Counted from the first letter of the stretch, positions 16,317 through 25,353 are shown. The stretch is DNA of 64,000 bases from Tissierella praeacuta DSM 18095 (GCF_900128955.1 NZ_FQTY01000002.1:310001-374000), one strand, 5' to 3'. The notes: generated by a model from the letters alone, not told the origin. Numbers and translations: made by a program.

Positions 16317-17678
16317 ATGGATAAGTTGATGGAAATTAATGGCATTATTAATGGTTTTGTATGGGGACCGCCGATGCTTATTTTATTGGTGGGAACGGGT
16401 ATTTATCTATCATTGCGAACTAATTTTTTCTCATTAAGAAAACTTGGGTACATTTTAAGGAACACATTAATGAAGATGTTCTCTAAAGATCATGAAGGGG
16501 AAGGTGAAGTAACGGCATTTCAAGCTGTAGCTACTGCATTGGCTGCTACTGTAGGTACAGGTAATATTGCAGGTGTTGCAACGGCTATTGCAATTGGAGG
16601 TCCTGGGGCTATACTTTGGATGTGGGTAGCTGCAATATTTGGGATGACTACAAAATTTGCAGAGGTAGTCCTTTCAGTTCAATTTAGGGAAAAGACTTCT
16701 GACGGAAGATTCGTTGGAGGACCAATGTACTATATTACAAATGGATTAAATATGAAATGGTTAGCAAATATATTTGCATTTTTTGGAGCCTTAGCAGCAT
16801 TTGGTATAGGAAATATGGTTCAGTCAAATTCTATAGCTCAATCATTAGAGGTAACTTTTGGAATAAATAAACTTGCTATAGGAATTGTTTTAGCCATATT
16901 TGCAGCTATGGTTATAGTAGGTGGTATTAAAAGAATTGGATCCGTAACAGAAAAATTAGTACCACTTATGGCAGCCTTCTATATTTTAGGCGGCTTATTA
17001 ATAATTATTATAAATGCAAAACATATTCCAGAAGCATTTGGATTAATATTTAGTAATGCATTTACAGGAACTGCAGCATTAGGAGGATTTGTAGGTTCAA
17101 CTATAAAGCAGGCTATGAGATACGGAGTTGCTCGTGGAGTATTTACAAATGAGGCAGGTCTTGGTAGTGCACCTATAGCACATGCTGCTGCAACTACTGA
17201 TCATCCTGTGCGTCAAGGGTTATGGGGAGTATTTGAGGTATTTATGGATACAATTGTAATTTGTTCAATAACTGCATTAACAATTTTAACTACAGAAGTG
17301 TGGAAAAGTGGAGAAACAGGAGCTGCCCTTACAACTCAAGCTTTTAGTCATGGTCTACCAGGTACTTGGGGTGGTACCATAGTTTCAATAGGTATTTTAT
17401 TATTTGCTTTTTCTACTATATTGGGTTGGGAATATTATGGAGAACGTTGCGCTGAATATTTGTTTGGATCCAAGGTTAATATAATTTATAGAATTCTATG
17501 GATCCCTTTCATAGTTGTAGGTGCTATAGGAGGACTTGAAGTTCTTTGGAACTTAGCAGATACATTAAATGGTCTAATGGCTATTCCAAACTTAATAGGG
17601 GTATTTGCTTTGAGTGGAGTAGTTATTAAATTGACTAAGGAGTTTTTTGCAAAGGAAGACGCACTTGGAAATAGGTAA
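16317..17678 (+). CDS. Sodium:alanine/glycine symporter (AgcS family)
   Basis: The 453-residue protein has about eleven hydrophobic segments and the AgcS signature: VWGPPMLILLVGTGIYLSLRTNFF near residue 15, TALAATVGTGNIAGVATAI near 73-91, GGPMYYI near 128 and NEAGLGSAPIAHAAA near 273-287. AgcS carriers import alanine, glycine or glutamine with Na+. AAAGGAGG precedes the ATG. A GlnL-like regulator gene lies directly upstream and three direct repeats overlap the promoter, as in the glutamine-responsive transporter locus of Bacillus. This suggests glutamine or a related amino acid as substrate. Confidence 0.92.
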   Translation: MDKLMEINGIINGFVWGPPMLILLVGTGIYLSLRTNFFSLRKLGYILRNTLMKMFSKDHEGEGEVTAFQAVATALAATVGTGNIAGVATAIAIGGPGAILWMWVAAIFGMTTKFAEVVLSVQFREKTSDGRFVGGPMYYITNGLNMKWLANIFAFFGALAAFGIGNMVQSNSIAQSLEVTFGINKLAIGIVLAIFAAMVIVGGIKRIGSVTEKLVPLMAAFYILGGLLIIIINAKHIPEAFGLIFSNAFTGTAALGGFVGSTIKQAMRYGVARGVFTNEAGLGSAPIAHAAATTDHPVRQGLWGVFEVFMDTIVICSITALTILTTEVWKSGETGAALTTQAFSHGLPGTWGGTIVSIGILLFAFSTILGWEYYGERCAEYLFGSKVNIIYRILWIPFIVVGAIGGLEVLWNLADTLNGLMAIPNLIGVFALSGVVIKLTKEFFAKEDALGNR

Positions 17679-17683
17679 TACAG

Positions 17684-17715
17684 TAAGGACAGATCTTTAT
17701 ATTGATCTGTCCTTA
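17684..17715. terminator. Bidirectional terminator between convergent genes
   Basis: TAAGGACAGATC (17684-17695) and GATCTGTCCTTA (17704-17715) are perfect complements with an 8-nt loop. It serves the symporter and the minus-strand gene ending at 17718. Confidence 0.88.
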
Positions 17716-17717
17716 AA

Positions 17718-18404
17718 TTATTTTTGCTCTTTCATTTCTTTTCTATACTTGTCCATTACTACTGAGAAAATTTCTGCACTGGTAGGCGGAGTATAAGTGA
17801 TAGCATTAGCACCAGCTTCTATGGTTTCAAGTATTGATTCATCTGTAGGACCACCTGTAGCTATAATAGGTAATTCTTTTCCAAATTCATTTCTGATTTT
17901 TTTTACAAGGGATGCAGTTCTAGAACCACCAGATATATTTAATATACTGGCACCAGATTCAACTTTTCCTCTATAATCATCACATTCTGAGACAACAGTA
18001 GCTATAATAGGGATGTCTATTCTTTCTCTCATCTTAGCAATAACGTCATTTGTAGTAGGAGCATTTACTACTACTCCATATGCACCCATAAGTTCAGCTT
18101 GAAATGCAATACCTACAGATCTTTTCCCTGTTGTGAGTCCACCACCGACACCTACAAATACAGGGACAGGAGCAACTTCAAGTATGGCCTGAGTAATGGA
18201 TAATTGAGGGGTAAAAGGATAAACTGCTATAATCGAATTGGCATTTGTGTTTTTTATAATAGCTACATCTGTAGAAAATAGTAGGGATTTAATTCTTGTT
18301 CCTAATACCTTTATGCCACTTGCCTTATAAATAACAGGTGGAACTTCTATAATCCTAGATCTAAGCTGAGATTTTACTTCTGGGATATATTTTTCCTTTT
18401 CCAT
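17718..18404 (-). CDS. TIM-barrel-like protein of unknown function
   Basis: About 228 residues. The strand-loop pattern is that of a phosphate-binding beta/alpha barrel: PVFVGVGGGLTTGKRS near residue 82, GVVVNAPTTNDVIAKM near 112, IPIIATVVSECDDYRGKVESGASILNISGG and the standard phosphate loop region LPIIATGGPTDESILETIEAGANAITYTPPT. I do not recognise a characterised enzyme; related proteins in Clostridia are annotated only as hydrolase. The ATG at 18404 has AGGAGGTG 6 nt upstream, preferred over 18431. The gene is monocistronic and divergent from the DUF1538/P-II pair. Confidence 0.75.
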   Translation of the reverse strand: MEKEKYIPEVKSQLRSRIIEVPPVIYKASGIKVLGTRIKSLLFSTDVAIIKNTNANSIIAVYPFTPQLSITQAILEVAPVPVFVGVGGGLTTGKRSVGIAFQAELMGAYGVVVNAPTTNDVIAKMRERIDIPIIATVVSECDDYRGKVESGASILNISGGSRTASLVKKIRNEFGKELPIIATGGPTDESILETIEAGANAITYTPPTSAEIFSVVMDKYRKEMKEQK

Positions 18405-18556
18405 AAAACACCTCCTAAAATATTTGTACAATTATATTATACACTATAAATATTGGTTTCTACTATGATTTTCTTTTTACATAATATCTATGTAAGAAAT
18501 ATGCTATAATGGTTATATAATACAATTATAAAAAATATCAAAGGGAGTGAATTTGC

Positions 18557-19258
18557 ATGAAGGGACTACCAAACTTAAGTGCACTCTGGGAAACAGCTAT
18601 TAGTATAATACCGTTAACTGTTATATTAGCTGTAATTCAGATATTTATACTAAAAAAACCATTAAATAATGTAAGAGATTTTACAATTGGATTTTTATTA
18701 TCTGTATTAGGTCTCCATTTATTTTTAAAAGGAACAACAATGAGTTTAATACCTTTGGGAGATTCAGTAGGCAGAAATTTTGTAATTATAAATAGAAAGT
18801 GGATTATACTAGCAATAGGATTTATAATAGGTTATGCAGCTACATTAGTAGAACCAGGATTGAAGGCTTTAGCTTTAGAAGTAGAAGAATTGTCAGCAGG
18901 AGCTATACCCTATAAGGTATTAATACATGGAGTTGCCATAGGATTTGGTGGAGGTATGGTTATAGGGCTTTTGAAGATATTATTGAATTTTTCATATATA
19001 AAGATTCTCATACCATTACTGCTAATAATAATAGTACTGTCTTTTTTTACACCAAAACCCTTTGATGCTATTGCCTTTGATGCTGCTTCTGCTACAACAG
19101 GGCCTGTAAATATACCAATAAATATGGCACTGGCCGTAGGTTTGGCATCTGTTATTGAAGGAGTGGATCCTTTGATGTCTGGTTTTGGTATAGTAGGGCT
19201 TACATCTATAGGTTCTATGATATCTGTAATGATTTTGGGAATATTAACTAGAATTTAG
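18557..19258 (+). CDS. DUF1538 membrane protein
   Basis: The 233-residue protein has seven hydrophobic segments. NVRDFTIGFLLSVLGLHLFLKG near residue 38, the acidic VEPGLKALALEVEELSAGAIP near 95, and FDAIAFDAASATTGPVNIP near 177-195 are typical of DUF1538, a family often linked to P-II proteins. Many relatives occur as two tandem copies or a fused double-length protein; here only one copy is present. AAAGGGAGTG lies upstream. The P-II gene starts 11 nt downstream, so this is probably a P-II-regulated membrane transporter. The substrate is unknown. Confidence 0.82.
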   Translation: MKGLPNLSALWETAISIIPLTVILAVIQIFILKKPLNNVRDFTIGFLLSVLGLHLFLKGTTMSLIPLGDSVGRNFVIINRKWIILAIGFIIGYAATLVEPGLKALALEVEELSAGAIPYKVLIHGVAIGFGGGMVIGLLKILLNFSYIKILIPLLLIIIVLSFFTPKPFDAIAFDAASATTGPVNIPINMALAVGLASVIEGVDPLMSGFGIVGLTSIGSMISVMILGILTRI

Positions 19259-19269
19259 GAGGTGGTATT

Positions 19270-19596
19270 GTGATTGAAATTAAATGTATAATTGCCATAG
19301 TTGAAAGAGGAAAAGCAGATAAAATAGTAAGTGCTGCAAAACTGGCAGGTGCTAATGGTGCTACTATTTTTTATGGAAGAGGTACTGGTGAGTCTGAAGT
19401 AAAAAAGTTTTTAAGTATGCATGTTGAAGCATCTAAAGAGATAATAATAATATTAACAGAAATAGATAAATATAAATTTATAATGAATGCTATGGTAGAT
19501 GCAGGTCAATTGGAAAAACCAGGTACAGGTATTATATTTACAGTGCCAGTTACTAATTTAATAGGTTTACACCATAGAGAAGAATTTGAAGAATAA
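19270..19596 (+). CDS. Atypical P-II family signalling protein
   Basis: The 108-residue protein has the P-II ferredoxin-like pattern: KCIIAIVERGKADKIVSAAKLAGANGATIFYGRGTG at the start, EIIIILTEIDKYKFIMNAMV in the middle and PGTGIIFTVPVTNLIGL near residues 81-97. The T-loop region (about 37-57) has no tyrosine, so uridylylation at the classical Tyr51 position is impossible. The start is a GTG with AGGAGGTG upstream, 11 nt after the DUF1538 gene. Such P-II-like proteins often gate the transporter encoded beside them. The C-terminal LHHREEFEE tail is acidic. Confidence 0.85.
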   Translation: MIEIKCIIAIVERGKADKIVSAAKLAGANGATIFYGRGTGESEVKKFLSMHVEASKEIIIILTEIDKYKFIMNAMVDAGQLEKPGTGIIFTVPVTNLIGLHHREEFEE

Positions 19597-19616
19597 TAAA
19601 ATACAGGGGAATTGAT

Positions 19617-21593
19617 ATGAGAAAAGAACATGCAGAATATATGAAGGATTTGCCTATAAATATATTTTTAGCTAATATTATGGAGTATCCAATTCATTGG
19701 CGAGATTCAATACAGATATTATTTGTTTTAAATGGAACTATAGATGTAGGTGTAGAAAATGAAATATATACATTATACGAAAGAGAAATAGAGATAATAA
19801 ATGTAAATGAGGTTTATAGTATAAAATCTAATGACCCAAAAAATTTAGTTCTTATACTTAATATAGATCCTAACTTTTTTGAAAGATATTATGATGATGC
19901 AAAGGAAATATTTTTTTATACTAATTCTTCAGATGAACATGTTCAGGAGGATGAGAAATATTATGAATTAAGAAAATATATTTCTATACTCCTTTATGAG
20001 GCAGTATCTAAATTAGATGATTATGAGGATAAAATAGAAGAAAATCTTTTGGAAATGATGTATCATTTATTAAATAACTTTCATTATCTTTTCTATGAAA
20101 GTGAAGGACTAGAAGATGATGAAGAGCAACTTGAAAGATACCATAGAATAGTTAAATACTTGAGTAACAATTATATGAATAAGGTGAGTTTACAGGAAAT
20201 AGCTGATAAAGAATTTCTCAGTTCCCAATATTTATCTTATAAAATCAAGGATATATTAGGACATGGATTTAACGAGTATCTAAATCAAATAAGGGTAGAA
20301 GAGTCTACAAAACTACTTTTAGATTCAGATAGAAATATATCTGAAATATCCGAAGAAGTAGGGTTTTCACATGTAAGATACTATAATAAACATTTTAAAC
20401 TTCATTATAATTGTACACCTATGCAATATAGGAAAAAATATAAGGTAAGTGAAGAAGAACTTGAAAATATGACTAAAATAAAATATTTTAATATTAAAGA
20501 AGCTTTACCTTATATTACTGGTTATATTGAAGACTATGAAAGATATGATTATGATAATAGAATTATTAAAATAGATATAGATTTAAATAAAGATACAATG
20601 GAAAAGTATAGAAGACCAGATATAATAGATTTGGGAGATATTTATCTTCTTCTAGAAGAGGAGAATAGAAGAATATTAGAGGAGATTCAAAGGGAAATAA
20701 AATTTAAATATTGTATAGTCAACAGACTTTTTTCAGAAGATATGGATATCTATAGAGATAAGAGTCATAAGTTTATTAACTGGACTAGAGTTGAGAATAT
20801 ATTAGATATTCTAATAGAACAGGATCTTACTCCTATAATTATTACAGAAAATGTTGAAAAATATATAATTGATGATTTTATCAATCATTTTTCAAATCTT
20901 TATGAGGAAGATGTAGAGAAGTGGTTAAATATTAATTTGGAGGAGTTAGAGCCATATTTCCCAAAGAATAATATCAGTAAAGTACAGGATACAATTTCTA
21001 TGGTGTCATATATTTTATATAATTATATCCATTTGCATAATAGGGTTGTATTAAATATGGTAGACGAAATATCCAAAGAAACCATACTTAACAATGATAC
21101 TTTTTTTGGAGGAAATGGAATATTTACATCTAATTACTTAAAAAAACCATCTTATTATGCCTATATGTTGTTATCCCTTTTAGGAGATACTATAATAGAT
21201 AAAGGGGAAGGATATATAGTTACAAAATCAGAATATGGCTATCAGATAATGTTGTTTAATCCAATAGAAATAGATGAAGAAATAATATATAATGATCTTC
21301 CCATAGATAAGATTAAAGAGAGAAAAGTTTCACTAAATATATTAAATATGGAAAATGATTTTCAAGTTACAAAATATGTTCTAGATAGAAATTTTGGTTC
21401 AGTATATGATAAATGGGTAGGACTGAATAAACCAGAAAGATTGGATAATGACAATTGGGAATTATTAAAGGAATATGTACATCCTAATATATCCTTCTAC
21501 TATGGAAAAAAATCTACAGTGTATAATACAATTGCTACTATAAAACCTTATGGGGCAATATTATTTGTATTAAATAATGTACTAAATTCATAA
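19617..21593 (+). CDS. AraC family regulator fused to a GH39-like domain
   Basis: A 658-residue protein. Residues 1-90 look like a cupin sensor (IQILFVLNGTIDVGVENEIYTLYEREIEIINVNEVY). An AraC DNA-binding domain (about 175-275) shows VSLQEIADKEFLSSQYLSYKIK and ISEISEEVGFSHVRYYNKHFKLHYNCTPMQYRKKY. The remaining 380 residues resemble the glycoside hydrolase 39-like barrel found behind some Clostridia AraC regulators, with weak motifs such as FINWTRVENILDILIEQDLTPIII and KKPSYYAYMLLSLLGDTII. It starts 20 nt after the P-II gene stop. Whether the barrel is catalytic or only binds a sugar cannot be told; the MATE gene downstream may be regulated by it. Confidence 0.8.
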   Translation: MRKEHAEYMKDLPINIFLANIMEYPIHWRDSIQILFVLNGTIDVGVENEIYTLYEREIEIINVNEVYSIKSNDPKNLVLILNIDPNFFERYYDDAKEIFFYTNSSDEHVQEDEKYYELRKYISILLYEAVSKLDDYEDKIEENLLEMMYHLLNNFHYLFYESEGLEDDEEQLERYHRIVKYLSNNYMNKVSLQEIADKEFLSSQYLSYKIKDILGHGFNEYLNQIRVEESTKLLLDSDRNISEISEEVGFSHVRYYNKHFKLHYNCTPMQYRKKYKVSEEELENMTKIKYFNIKEALPYITGYIEDYERYDYDNRIIKIDIDLNKDTMEKYRRPDIIDLGDIYLLLEEENRRILEEIQREIKFKYCIVNRLFSEDMDIYRDKSHKFINWTRVENILDILIEQDLTPIIITENVEKYIIDDFINHFSNLYEEDVEKWLNINLEELEPYFPKNNISKVQDTISMVSYILYNYIHLHNRVVLNMVDEISKETILNNDTFFGGNGIFTSNYLKKPSYYAYMLLSLLGDTIIDKGEGYIVTKSEYGYQIMLFNPIEIDEEIIYNDLPIDKIKERKVSLNILNMENDFQVTKYVLDRNFGSVYDKWVGLNKPERLDNDNWELLKEYVHPNISFYYGKKSTVYNTIATIKPYGAILFVLNNVLNS

Positions 21594-21679
21594 ATTTTTG
21601 GATTATCTTAAGCTTTCTTGAAATAAAGTTTATTCAAAAAGCCAAAAACAATCCAAAATAGATATTAAACAAGTGAATG

Positions 21680-21734
21680 AATAAAACCTCCATTTATGTT
21701 AACATAATAAGGTAACATAAATGGAGGTTTTATT
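21680..21734 (+). promoter_or_regulatory. 22-bp perfect hairpin ending at the MATE start codon
   Basis: Arms 21680-21701 and 21713-21734 are exact complements with an 11-nt loop. The right arm holds the MATE ribosome site (GGAGG at 21723-21727) and ends at the base before its ATG. If transcribed, the RNA would bury the Shine-Dalgarno. The right arm ends in TTTTATT, so it may also stop transcription of the AraC gene. Confidence 0.7.
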
Positions 21735-23135
21735 ATGGGTAAAAATAACAAATTATTTGGGGAGGAAAAAATCGGGAAACTATTAATTAAGTTTTCTATT
21801 CCAATTATAATTTCATTTTTAGTATCAGAATTATATAATATGGTGGATACTTTATTTGTAGGAAGAAATGTGGGCAGATATGGAATAGGCGCATTGGTAC
21901 TTGTGTTTCCTATACAAAGGATAATAATAGCGTTGAGTATTATGATAGGTGTGGGAACATCAACAGCGTTTTCTAGATCTAACGGACAAAATAATATGGA
22001 TAAGGCTAGAAAATTTGTTAGAAATGGTTTTTCCTTATCTTTCTTGTTAATGTCATCACTTACAGCAATTATATATATATTCTCGGATAAAATTCTTGTA
22101 GGTCTTGGTGCTAGTGAACAGACATTACAGTATGCTAATACCTATTTAAATATAATAATATTTGGTTCTACGTTCTTAAGTTTGACAACTTTCATATCCC
22201 ATGTAATGATATCTTTAGGAAATAACAAAGTTTCAATAATAAGCACAAGTATAGGAGCCATAGTAAATATAATCTTTGACTATATTTTAGTTGTGAAATT
22301 TCATATGGGTGTTAAGGGTGCTGCCATAGCAACTACAGTTTCTCAGATTATAGGATTTAGTTATGCTTATTATAACTATTTAAAAGTAAAAAAAGAATAT
22401 AAAATACCATCAGGTTTTCATTTAGATAAAAAATTTATTATGCCAATTATATTAGTAGGATTATCGGCATTCATAATAGAATCAGAAGATGGTATACTAA
22501 TGGCAGCTCTAAACCATTTATTACTTAATACAGTAGGAGATAATGGAATTATAGTACTTGGAGTTATTTCAAAAGTATATATGTTTTTATTTATAACTAT
22601 GTTTGGAATAGCATCAGCTATGCAACCAATAGCCGCATATAATGTAGGAGCAAAAAATTATAAACGATTAAAGTCTGTAATGGAGAAAACTGCTGTTTAT
22701 GCATTTCTTACATCTGCCATAATGTGGGCAGGAGCAATGATTTTTACTCCCCAGCTAATGGCTCTATTTGTAAAAGATGCAGAGATAATAGAAGAATCTG
22801 CTAAGGCATTTAGAATAATGGTATCAGTATTTCCAATAGTAAGTATTTATTATGTATCTATATTCTACTTTCAAGCACTTGGAAAGGCTAAGGCATCAAT
22901 ACTAATGTCAATATTTAAGCAATTAATTTTAATGTTACCAATATCTATTATATTAGTAAAGGTTTTTCATTTAGGTGCTATAGGGGTTTGGTTATCCTAC
23001 CCTATATCGGATATATTAGCTAGTATTGCATCATTTATGTTGATTAGAGAAGAAAGTTATAAATTAAATATAAAGGTAGAAGAACAAATAGCAATAGAGA
23101 ATAGAAAAGGTACTATTCCTTTTGTTTCAAATTAA
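21735..23135 (+). CDS. MATE family multidrug/toxin extrusion protein
   Basis: The 466-residue protein has twelve hydrophobic segments in two bundles. The N-terminus is typical (EEKIGKLLIKFSIPIIISFLVSELYNMVDTLFVG), and later motifs include GASEQTLQYANTYLNII near residue 123 and AMQPIAAYNVGAKNYKRLKSVM near 296-317. MATE proteins export cationic drugs or toxins using Na+ or H+. The start at 21735 follows GGAGG by 7 nt, but that site is buried in the hairpin at 21680-21734. A bidirectional-looking stem follows the stop. It is monocistronic unless read through from the AraC gene upstream. Confidence 0.92.
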   Translation: MGKNNKLFGEEKIGKLLIKFSIPIIISFLVSELYNMVDTLFVGRNVGRYGIGALVLVFPIQRIIIALSIMIGVGTSTAFSRSNGQNNMDKARKFVRNGFSLSFLLMSSLTAIIYIFSDKILVGLGASEQTLQYANTYLNIIIFGSTFLSLTTFISHVMISLGNNKVSIISTSIGAIVNIIFDYILVVKFHMGVKGAAIATTVSQIIGFSYAYYNYLKVKKEYKIPSGFHLDKKFIMPIILVGLSAFIIESEDGILMAALNHLLLNTVGDNGIIVLGVISKVYMFLFITMFGIASAMQPIAAYNVGAKNYKRLKSVMEKTAVYAFLTSAIMWAGAMIFTPQLMALFVKDAEIIEESAKAFRIMVSVFPIVSIYYVSIFYFQALGKAKASILMSIFKQLILMLPISIILVKVFHLGAIGVWLSYPISDILASIASFMLIREESYKLNIKVEEQIAIENRKGTIPFVSN

Positions 23136-23172
23136 ACAATGAGCCAAAGAATTAATTTCTTGGCTCGTTATT
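23134..23172 (+). terminator. Rho-independent terminator of the MATE gene
   Basis: GAGCCAAAGAA (23141-23151) pairs with TTCTTGGCTC (23157-23166) with one bulged A, extended by AACAAT/GTTATT, followed by TTTTATT. Confidence 0.75.
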
Positions 23173-23227
23173 TTATTGGATTTAATTAGTTAATATATTT
23201 CGAGATTCTCTAATACATGTAGGAGAA

Positions 23228-23264
23228 AAAAGATTGGCTATAGAAATCTTCTAGCCAATCTTAA
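23228..23264 (-). terminator. Rho-independent terminator of the aldehyde dehydrogenase gene
   Basis: AAGATTGGCTA (23230-23240) and TAGCCAATCTT (23252-23262) are exact complements; T-rich on the minus-strand exit side. The stop codon of the minus-strand gene (23238-23240) is within the stem. Confidence 0.8.
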
Positions 23265-24608
23265 ATTTTTATCATTATAAGGAGGATATAGTAAATTGCT
23301 ATCAAATTTTCCTTTAGATTTAAATATACTTTTTTCATGAGAAAAAGTATTAAATGTGTATTTAGAATGATATTTTCCTATGCCACTATATCCAATTCCT
23401 CCAAAGGGAAGATTGGGATTTGCCACATGGGATATTGCATGGTTAATACATCCTCCACCAAACTGGACATTTTTTATAATGTAATCTTCAATGTCTTTAT
23501 TTTGGGTAAAAAGGTATAGAGCTAGGGGATAGGGGTTTGTTTTAACTATATTTACAATATCATCAATATTCTTATAAGTTAATATAGGAAGTATTGGACC
23601 AAATATTTCTTCCTTCATAATTGGATGAGTTATATTTATTCCATCAATTAATGTTGGGGCAATGAATCTAATTTCTCTATTATAATTTCCACCTTCCAAT
23701 ATATTAGAATCTTTTAATAGATATATTAATCTGTCAAATCTTTTCTCATTTATTATTCTTCCTAGATTTTTACTTTCTTCAACATTTTCTCCATAATATT
23801 TTTTTATATATAATTTTATTTTATTGACTAATGTTTCTTTTTTAGATTCATGTACTAATAGATAATCAGGGGCTACGCAAGTTTGTCCAGCATTATAAAA
23901 TTTTGCCCAAGTAATTCTTTTAGCCACGATATCTATATTTGCATCTTCATGAACTATAGCAGGAGATTTTCCGCCTAATTCTAAGGTTACTGGTATTAGT
24001 TGTTTTGCTGAAACTTCCAATATTTTTTTGCCTGTATTTACACTACCAGTGAAAAAGATATGATCGAACCTGTAGTCCTCTATTAAAGGTATGACAGTTT
24101 CAGAGCCTAGTCCTTCTACTATACTAATATAATTTTCATTAAAAGTTTCATGGATTATTTTAGAGATTATTTTTTTAGTTTCTTTTGATTGATTTGAGGG
24201 CTTTAATACGACACAATTTCCTGCAGCTATTGCACCTATCAAAGGTGAAATAGATAATTGGAAGGGATAGTTCCATGGGCTAATTATTAATACTATACCT
24301 TTTGGTTCGGGATATATATAACTATTAGCTGGCTGTAGGTAAATTGGTGTATGAACCTTTTTAGGTTTCATCCAATATCTTAAGTTTTTAATTGCATGAT
24401 TTAATTCTTGATATACTACTCCTATTTCCGCAGTATAGGACTCAAATATAGGTTTGCCTAAATCTAAGTTAAGAGCATTGATTATATCTTTTTCATATTT
24501 TTTCAGAACCATTTTTAATTTTTCAAGCTGTGTTTTTCTAAACTCATAGTTTCTAGTATTACCATTATCAAAGTATTTTCTTTTTGATTCATATGGATTT
24601 TGTAGCAT
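23238..24608 (-). CDS. Aldehyde dehydrogenase, class 3 (NAD(P)+-dependent)
   Basis: The 456-residue protein is short for the superfamily and lacks the N-terminal extension, as class 3/fatty aldehyde dehydrogenases do. Motifs include GIVLIISPWNYPFQLS near residue 105, ITLELGGKSPAIVHEDAN with the catalytic glutamate near 210, FYNAGQTCVAPDYLL with the catalytic cysteine near 245, and EEIFGPILPILTY near 335. The C-terminal NPNLPFGGIGYSGIGKYHSKYTFNTFSHEKSI is characteristic. It oxidises medium- or long-chain aldehydes to acids. The gene is monocistronic and divergent from the ECF S component. Confidence 0.92.
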   Translation of the reverse strand: MLQNPYESKRKYFDNGNTRNYEFRKTQLEKLKMVLKKYEKDIINALNLDLGKPIFESYTAEIGVVYQELNHAIKNLRYWMKPKKVHTPIYLQPANSYIYPEPKGIVLIISPWNYPFQLSISPLIGAIAAGNCVVLKPSNQSKETKKIISKIIHETFNENYISIVEGLGSETVIPLIEDYRFDHIFFTGSVNTGKKILEVSAKQLIPVTLELGGKSPAIVHEDANIDIVAKRITWAKFYNAGQTCVAPDYLLVHESKKETLVNKIKLYIKKYYGENVEESKNLGRIINEKRFDRLIYLLKDSNILEGGNYNREIRFIAPTLIDGINITHPIMKEEIFGPILPILTYKNIDDIVNIVKTNPYPLALYLFTQNKDIEDYIIKNVQFGGGCINHAISHVANPNLPFGGIGYSGIGKYHSKYTFNTFSHEKSIFKSKGKFDSNLLYPPYNDKNLRLARRFL

Positions 24609-24727
24609 AGTATCATTCCTTTTAACTTAATATACATATATGATATCATATAACTTTTTAATTTAATCTATACTTTTAATTTAAAAATAGTAAAGAGAAA
24701 TAAATATTATAATTATTAAAAAAACTA

Positions 24728-24756
24728 TTGAAAAAGCGTAATGCAAGTGTTATCAT
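24728..24756 (+). promoter_or_regulatory. SigA-type promoter of the ECF S-component gene
   Basis: TTGAAA (24728-24733), a 17-nt spacer and TATCAT (24751-24756), 65 nt before the start at 24822. I see no recognisable riboswitch in the leader. Confidence 0.55.
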
Positions 24757-24821
24757 ATACATACAAACACTACATAGGTTGAGATTAATTGTATCCATAC
24801 AATAAAGAAGGGGGAATAAAA

Positions 24822-25316
24822 ATGAAAGATATGAATACTAAGACAATCACAAGAATAGCAGTCCTTATGGCTCTAACAACTGTGATGACTATGGTAATTA
24901 ATATACCTACTATAGGAACAAATGGATATTTGAATTTGGGGGATATGGTAGTATTTCTGGCAGCTATAATCCTGGGGAGAAAAGGTGGATTTTTAGTAGG
25001 TGGGTTAGGGTCTGCTTTAGCAGATATATTATTAGGATATACTCATTATGCTCCTATTACTTTTATAGTAAAAGGGTTAGAAGGTTATATAGCGGGAAGA
25101 ATACTTGAGACTAAACTAGGTGAGAGAACACCAATTATAGCAACAACAATTGGTGGAGTGTGGATGGCATTTGGATATTATTTTGCAGAAATATTTATGT
25201 ATGGAGCAAAGGCGGCACTAGCATCTATACCAGGTAATTTAATGCAAGGACTTCTTGGAGCAGTAACATCAGTAGTATTATTTACAGCATTAAAAAAGAG
25301 TAGAATAATGAACTAA
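24822..25316 (+). CDS. ECF transporter S component, vitamin uptake
   Basis: About 164 residues with five or six hydrophobic segments. ITRIAVLMALTTVMTMVINIP at the N-terminus carries the small-residue face that docks EcfT, followed by GYLNLGDMVVFLAAIILGRKGGFLVGGLGSALADILLGY, the core of the ECF-ribofla-type S family. The ATG at 24822 follows AAGAAGGGGG by 8 nt; a start at 24789 has no ribosome site. No ECF ATPase genes are near, so it uses the shared module. Relatives take up hydroxymethylpyrimidine, pyridoxine or other vitamins; which one cannot be read here. Confidence 0.82.
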   Translation: MKDMNTKTITRIAVLMALTTVMTMVINIPTIGTNGYLNLGDMVVFLAAIILGRKGGFLVGGLGSALADILLGYTHYAPITFIVKGLEGYIAGRILETKLGERTPIIATTIGGVWMAFGYYFAEIFMYGAKAALASIPGNLMQGLLGAVTSVVLFTALKKSRIMN

Positions 25317-25349
25317 GACAGGAGCATATTCAATGCATCCTGTCTTTTT
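25315..25349. terminator. Bidirectional terminator between convergent genes
   Basis: AAGACAGGA (25315-25323) pairs with TCCTGTCTT (25338-25346), with GCA/TGC extending the stem, followed by TTTTT. It is near-identical in its outer stem to the hairpin at 46365-46391. Confidence 0.82.
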
Positions 25350-25353
25350 AATG

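Noticed and set aside
24609-24821. Riboswitch upstream of the ECF S component at 24822
   Set aside because: No conserved core of a THF, TPP, FMN, cobalamin or preQ1 riboswitch can be recognised; only a promoter is visible.
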